From Armatimonadota bacterium (GTDB lineage Bacteria > Armatimonadota > Hebobacteria > Hebobacterales > WVXJ01): a stretch of 9,453 nt of DNA. The notes beneath the pieces are model-generated. The model was not told where the DNA came from. It did no database searches and saw only the letters and a list, made by a program, of their open reading frames with translations. Positions 6,974 to 9,453 of the stretch are shown here, piece by piece. Location of the stretch: the NCBI GenBank assembly GCA_011773575.1, contig WVXJ01000199.1:11494-20946 (forward strand), in the 5' to 3' direction. Both the position numbers and the translations under genes were made by a program. Every line of letters begins with the position of its first letter. Within the stretch, counting starts at the first letter, position 1.

Positions 6974-6992
6974 CGAAAGCGGGCGATACCAC

Positions 6993-7009
6993 CAATTATG
7001 CTATAATTG
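6993..7009. repeat. 17-bp palindrome over the pdxS -10 element
   Basis: CAATTAT (6993-6999), GCT, ATAATTG (7003-7009): seven-base perfect arms with a 3-nt centre. It completely covers the -10 TATAAT, so a dimeric regulator bound there would block pdxS transcription. The palindrome is seen; operator function is inferred, and AT-rich chance symmetry is possible. Confidence 0.4.
6999..7007 (+). promoter_or_regulatory. Extended -10 promoter of pdxST
   Basis: TGC immediately followed by a perfect TATAAT (7002-7007) forms an extended -10 element. No good -35 box lies at 16-18 nt spacing, which is tolerated for extended -10 promoters. Transcription would start near 7014, with a 24-nt leader carrying AGGAGGTG. 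Confidence 0.75.
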
Positions 7010-7020
7010 TCGTGCAAAAT

Positions 7021-7028
7021 AGGAGGTG
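7021..7028 (+). promoter_or_regulatory. Strong Shine-Dalgarno of pdxS
   Basis: AGGAGGTG, nearly full complement to the 16S rRNA tail, ends 9 nt before ATG 7038. It overlaps an in-frame GTG at 7026, which is therefore rejected as start. Confidence 0.8.
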
Positions 7029-7037
7029 CCGACTGAT

Positions 7038-7919
7038 ATGGAGCGCGCTACCTGGAGGACTAAGGTAGGCCTTGCCGAGATGCTGAAGGGCGGGGTGATA
7101 ATGGATGTCACCCATGCCGAGCAGGCTCAGATTGCAGAGGAGGCGGGGGCCGTGGCCGTGATGGCCCTGGAGCGGGTGCCGGCCGATATCCGCGCCGAGG
7201 GCGGGGTGGCGCGGATGGCGGATCCGCTGAAGATTAAGGAGATCATGGAGGCGGTGAGTATTCCGGTGATGGCGAAGGCCCGCATCGGTCACTTTGCGGA
7301 GGCCCAGGTGCTGGAGGCTCTGGGGGTGGATTTCGTTGATGAGAGCGAAGTGCTTACTCCGGCGGATGAAGAACACCATATTGATAAACATAAGTTCAAC
7401 GTTCCCTTTGTATGCGGCTGTCGCGACTTGGGAGAAGCGCTGCGGCGTATCGGTGAGGGCGCGGCGATGATTCGCACTAAGGGGGAGGCGGGCTCCGGCA
7501 ATATCGTGGAGGCGGTGCGTCACATGCGCCTGGTAACCTCGGAGATGCGCCGGCTTTCCGCTCTCAAGGAAGAGGAGTTGATGGGTACAGCGAAGGAGTT
7601 GCGCGCGCCTTATGAACTGGTATGCCAGGTGGTGAAGGAGGGGAGGTTGCCGGTGCCCAATTTCGCCGCTGGGGGAATCGCCACTCCCGCAGACGCCGCG
7701 CTCATGATGCAATTGGGGGCGGAAGCGGTCTTCGTCGGGTCCGGTATTTTCAAGTCGAAAGATCCTCGCGCGCGGGCGAAGGCGATCGTCGAGGCTACCG
7801 CGCATTATGACAGGCCCGATATAGTAGCCAAAGTCTCCGAGGGAATAGGAGAGGCGATGGCTGGTCTGGATGTTCATAAACTGGAAGAGAAGGATCTTCT
7901 CCAGACCCGCGGCTGGTGA
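7038..7919 (+). CDS. pdxS: Pyridoxal 5'-phosphate synthase, synthase subunit PdxS
   Basis: PdxS forms the TIM-barrel dodecamer that makes pyridoxal 5'-phosphate from ribose 5-phosphate, glyceraldehyde 3-phosphate and ammonia supplied by PdxT (DXP-independent vitamin B6 pathway, cytoplasm). The 293 residues match the family length. Diagnostic segments are GGVIMDVTHAEQA (18-30) with D23, AVMALERVPADIRA, VMAKARIGHF with K80 (the lysine expected to form the first imine), the TKGEAGSGN loop with K148 (the second catalytic lysine) and the phosphate-binding AGGIATPADAA and FVGSGIFKS motifs. Most homologues have asparagine where H26 sits (DVxNAEQA); this is a small oddity next to the active site. Start ATG 7038 follows AGGAGGTG and gives the standard N-terminus. 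pdxT follows after 92 nt. Confidence 0.97.
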   Translation: MERATWRTKVGLAEMLKGGVIMDVTHAEQAQIAEEAGAVAVMALERVPADIRAEGGVARMADPLKIKEIMEAVSIPVMAKARIGHFAEAQVLEALGVDFVDESEVLTPADEEHHIDKHKFNVPFVCGCRDLGEALRRIGEGAAMIRTKGEAGSGNIVEAVRHMRLVTSEMRRLSALKEEELMGTAKELRAPYELVCQVVKEGRLPVPNFAAGGIATPADAALMMQLGAEAVFVGSGIFKSKDPRARAKAIVEATAHYDRPDIVAKVSEGIGEAMAGLDVHKLEEKDLLQTRGW

Positions 7920-7922
7920 GCT

Positions 7923-7994
7923 GAAGGCCTGGAGAATCGAGAGATTGAAAGTTCAGGCACTGAGAAGGCCCTCCAGGAATTGGTGAGGGCCTTC
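7923..7994 (+). ncRNA. Structured pdxS-pdxT spacer with alternative stems (possible cis-regulatory RNA)
   Basis: The 3' half holds a perfect 10-bp hairpin, GAAGGCCCTC (7964-7973) / GAGGGCCTTC (7985-7994), with an 11-nt loop. The 5' half holds GAAGGCCTGGAG (7923-7934). Its CCTGGAG can pair with CTCCAGG at 7971-7977, and its GAAGGCC can pair with GGCCTTC at 7988-7994. Either pairing would break the hairpin. A second TCCAGG (7999-8004) touches the pdxT Shine-Dalgarno. No U-tract follows, so a simple intrinsic terminator is unlikely. An attenuation, RNA-stability or translation-tuning role is inference. Confidence 0.4.
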
Positions 7995-8011
7995 ATCTTC
8001 CAGGGGAAAGC

Positions 8012-8665
8012 ATGGGAAGGATTGAGGATTTGCAAGTTGGCGTTTTGGCCCTGCAGGGTGATGTGAGAGAACATCTCCTCGCCCTGGCGCGCTGTGGAGC
8101 ACAGGCTCTGCCTGTGAAATATGAAGAACAGATCCGCGCTTGCCAGGCCCTTGTCATACCCGGTGGAGAGAGCACCACCATTGGTAAACTCGTCTCTCGT
8201 TACGGGCTGGCCGAACTTTTGCGTGAGTTTGCTGCGGCGGGAAAGCCCATCTTCGGGACCTGCGCGGGCTCCATTCTTCTTGCCAAAGAGATTGAAGGGA
8301 ACGAGCAGTTTCGCCTGGGGCTGATGGACATTGTGGTGGAGCGAAACGCGTATGGCCGTCAGGTGGAATCGTTTGAAGACGAACTGAATATACCGTCTCT
8401 GGGAGAAGAGCCGTTCCGGGGGGTCTTCATTCGCGCCCCACAGATAAGATCCCTGGGAGAAGGGGTTGAGCCACTTGCCTATTGCCGCGAAAGGGTCGTC
8501 CTCTGTCGGCAAGGGCGGCTCCTTGTGTCCACTTTCCACCCTGAACTCACTACCGATTTGAGACTGCATCAGTATTTCCTAATACTGGTGCAAGCCTCCC
8601 ATTCCTCTACTGATGTGCGCAAACATGGTAACCATAAAAGGGCTGGTTACCAGTCTGTGCGCTAG
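8012..8665 (+). CDS. pdxT: Pyridoxal 5'-phosphate synthase, glutaminase subunit PdxT
   Basis: PdxT is the class I glutamine amidotransferase that hydrolyses glutamine and channels ammonia to PdxS. Motifs: VGVLALQGDVREH (9-21), VIPGGESTTIGKL (48-60), FGTCAGSILLA with nucleophile C84 (81-91), and STFHPELT with H176 and E178 (173-180) completing the Cys-His-Glu triad. The family usually has CAGL; here it is CAGS. Homologues are about 185-200 residues and end soon after a DLRLHQYFL-type segment (182-190). This frame continues to 217 with a basic, non-conserved-looking tail that runs through an inverted repeat and ends inside a direct repeat. ATG 8012 follows GGGGA (8003-8007) at 4 nt; TTG 8030 is a possible alternative start that would give a more standard N-terminus. 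Confidence 0.95.
   Translation: MGRIEDLQVGVLALQGDVREHLLALARCGAQALPVKYEEQIRACQALVIPGGESTTIGKLVSRYGLAELLREFAAAGKPIFGTCAGSILLAKEIEGNEQFRLGLMDIVVERNAYGRQVESFEDELNIPSLGEEPFRGVFIRAPQIRSLGEGVEPLAYCRERVVLCRQGRLLVSTFHPELTTDLRLHQYFLILVQASHSSTDVRKHGNHKRAGYQSVR
8626..8652. repeat. Inverted repeat in the pdxT 3' end, possible operator
   Basis: TGGTAACCA (8626-8634) and TGGTTACCA (8644-8652) are exact inverted copies separated by 9 nt, and each arm is itself an odd-centred palindrome (ATGGTAACCAT and CTGGTTACCAG). The right arm overlaps a weak -35-like TTACCA (8647-8652), which is 18 nt from TATACC (8671-8676). This resembles an operator over a weak promoter for the downstream mlaE-type gene; it could also be an RNA hairpin. 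No regulator is identified. Confidence 0.35.
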
Positions 8666-8667
8666 CA
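8655..8667 (+). repeat. 13-bp direct repeat, copy 1
   Basis: CTGTGCGCTAGCA, identical to 8770-8782. This copy contains the pdxT stop codon (TAG at 8663-8665) and lies 2 nt after the inverted repeat at 8626-8652. Confidence 0.55.
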
Positions 8668-8821
8668 GCCTATACCTGACTCTGGGGTCGGTGAGGATCC
8701 GTCTGCTGCCGCGAGGCTGTGTCCATTCCCGCAACAACGCTTACTCAAAAGATACCCTCGCAGCGGTTCCTGTGCGCTAGCATATTGGGCGAGAGTATGC
8801 GAGAGTGATCGGGCGGCACAA
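8666..8821. other. Intergenic region between pdxT and the mlaE-type gene
   Basis: These 156 nt hold no convincing gene, tRNA or terminator. They start inside the first copy of a 13-bp direct repeat and contain the second copy (8770-8782). CAGCCTATAC at 8666-8675 repeats exactly the 10-mer at 31-40 that holds the -10 of the first promoter; here it could be the -10 region of a weak promoter for the downstream gene. Confidence 0.5.
8770..8782 (+). repeat. 13-bp direct repeat, copy 2
   Basis: Second exact copy of CTGTGCGCTAGCA, 115 bp downstream of the first (start to start) and 39 nt before the mlaE-type start codon. The flanking bases differ on both sides. Confidence 0.55.
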
Positions 8822-9453
8822 ATGGCACTTCAAATTGAATCGGCATCTACGCTCCGCGGTATCTCGCTTCACGTCGGAAGATTGGTGGAGGCGGGGCTTG
8901 CCTTTGTCGGGGATTTGTTCAGGATGGGCCTGGAGGCGACCGGGTTCATTGCCCGCGGCCGGCTCCGTTTCGATCTGCTGATCCGACAGATGGCCGCGGT
9001 GGGGGCCGATTCACTGCCCTTGTGCGCGCTCATTCTCTTTTTCAGTGGAATGGTACTCGGGCTCAATACGGCCGACCAGTTCGTGCGCTTCGGGGCAGCG
9101 GGATATGTGGGGGGTATAGTGGCGGTGTCAATTGTCCGCGAACTGGGCCCGACCCTGACAGGCATTCTGGTGGCGGCAAGGGCGGGCTCCGCCATGGCCG
9201 CCGAGACCGGCTCCATGGTGGTTAGCGAACAGATTGACGCTCTGCGCGCCCTCGCCGTCAGCCCGGTGCGTTATCTGGTGGTCCCCCGGCTGGCCGCCAG
9301 CCTCATCATGCTTCCCGTGTTGACGGTGATAGCGGAGATCTTCGGCGCGCTGGGATCATACATCATCGCATTGAAGGCAGGAGTCTCCCCCTATCAGTTC
9401 ATACACAGCGCCGACGTCTTTCTCACCGGGCGCGATCTCTTCGGGGGCCTGGC
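8822..9453 (+). CDS. mlaE: MlaE-family lipid ABC transporter permease (3' end cut off)
   Basis: The visible 210 residues match the MlaE/YrbE permease family, which with an MlaF-type ATPase and an MCE-domain protein moves phospholipid or other lipids between inner and outer membranes. Motifs: ILFFSGMVLGLN (71-82), SIVRELGPTLTGILVAARAG (103-122), the MAAETG...SEQIDALRALAVSPVRYLVVPRL block (125-157, with EQIDAL at 136-141). The family's usual AAELGTMKVTEQIDAL reads AAETGSMVVSEQIDAL here. Family length is about 250-270 residues, so roughly 45-55 residues are missing at the window edge. Start ATG 8822 has only a weak GGGCGG 5 nt upstream. An ATPase and an MCE protein would be expected downstream but lie outside the window. 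Its presence supports a diderm cell envelope. Confidence 0.92.
   Translation, partial: MALQIESASTLRGISLHVGRLVEAGLAFVGDLFRMGLEATGFIARGRLRFDLLIRQMAAVGADSLPLCALILFFSGMVLGLNTADQFVRFGAAGYVGGIVAVSIVRELGPTLTGILVAARAGSAMAAETGSMVVSEQIDALRALAVSPVRYLVVPRLAASLIMLPVLTVIAEIFGALGSYIIALKAGVSPYQFIHSADVFLTGRDLFGGL

Noticed and set aside
6996..7877. 293-codon minus-strand open frame opposite pdxS
   Set aside because: Fully overlaps a highly conserved pdxS with its own promoter and Shine-Dalgarno; the antisense product is His/Arg/Leu-rich and family-less.
7964..8000. pdxS-pdxT hairpin as an ordinary intrinsic terminator
   Set aside because: Followed by ATCTTCCAGG instead of a U-tract, and it sits just before an essential partner gene; reported as structured spacer instead.
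8590..8821. tRNA or small structured RNA gene downstream of pdxT
   Set aside because: No T-loop GTTCRA-type sequence, acceptor stem or CCA end in cloverleaf spacing could be found.

Overview
The window holds ten protein genes packed tightly in a chromosome-like layout, with no sign of phage, plasmid, IS, CRISPR or tRNA/rRNA. The last gene runs off the right edge. The DNA is moderately GC-rich. Several genes begin with GTG or TTG. Three promoters have good sigma-70-type hexamers, and each would give a short leader of about 23-25 nt before a Shine-Dalgarno-led start. The MlaE-family permease at the right edge suggests a diderm (outer-membrane) bacterium. PdxS/PdxT vitamin B6 synthesis and an RNase HIII make a standard enterobacterium unlikely. 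A deep-branching or uncultured diderm lineage (Armatimonadota-like, for example) would fit, but I cannot fix the taxonomy from the sequence alone.

Layout, left to right. (1) 13-2357, plus strand: a strong promoter and an unrecognised membrane-anchored zinc-ribbon protein. Next comes a PHP-domain phosphoesterase of the YciV/TrpH type, which looks leaderless. A DedA-family membrane protein follows, overlapping the PHP gene by 8 nt. (2) 2437-6973, minus strand: one compact five-gene operon read right to left. It encodes an ABC ATPase, an ABC-2-type permease, a Trp-rich TPR-like membrane-anchored protein with a Gly/Pro-rich and histidine-rich tail, a diacylglycerol/lipid-kinase-like protein, and a short RNase HIII. 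Junctions are ATGA overlaps or gaps of 2-18 nt, so the genes are probably co-transcribed and partly coupled in translation. (3) 6944-7037: a divergent promoter region. (4) 7038-8665, plus strand: pdxS and pdxT, the two subunits of the DXP-independent pyridoxal 5'-phosphate synthase, with a structured 92-nt spacer between them. (5) 8666-8821: a short non-coding stretch with repeats. (6) 8822 to the end: a truncated MlaE-type lipid-transport permease.

How the genes may work together: PdxS and PdxT form one enzyme. The ABC ATPase and permease form one transporter, and the TPR-like protein encoded directly after them is the best candidate accessory subunit. DedA, the lipid kinase and MlaE all point to membrane-lipid handling, but they lie in three different transcription units and a shared pathway is only inference. 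The most unusual items are the ABC/Trp-rich TPR/lipid-kinase operon, the RNase HIII without its usual N-terminal domain, the mutually exclusive stems between pdxS and pdxT, and the palindrome and direct repeats around the extended end of pdxT.
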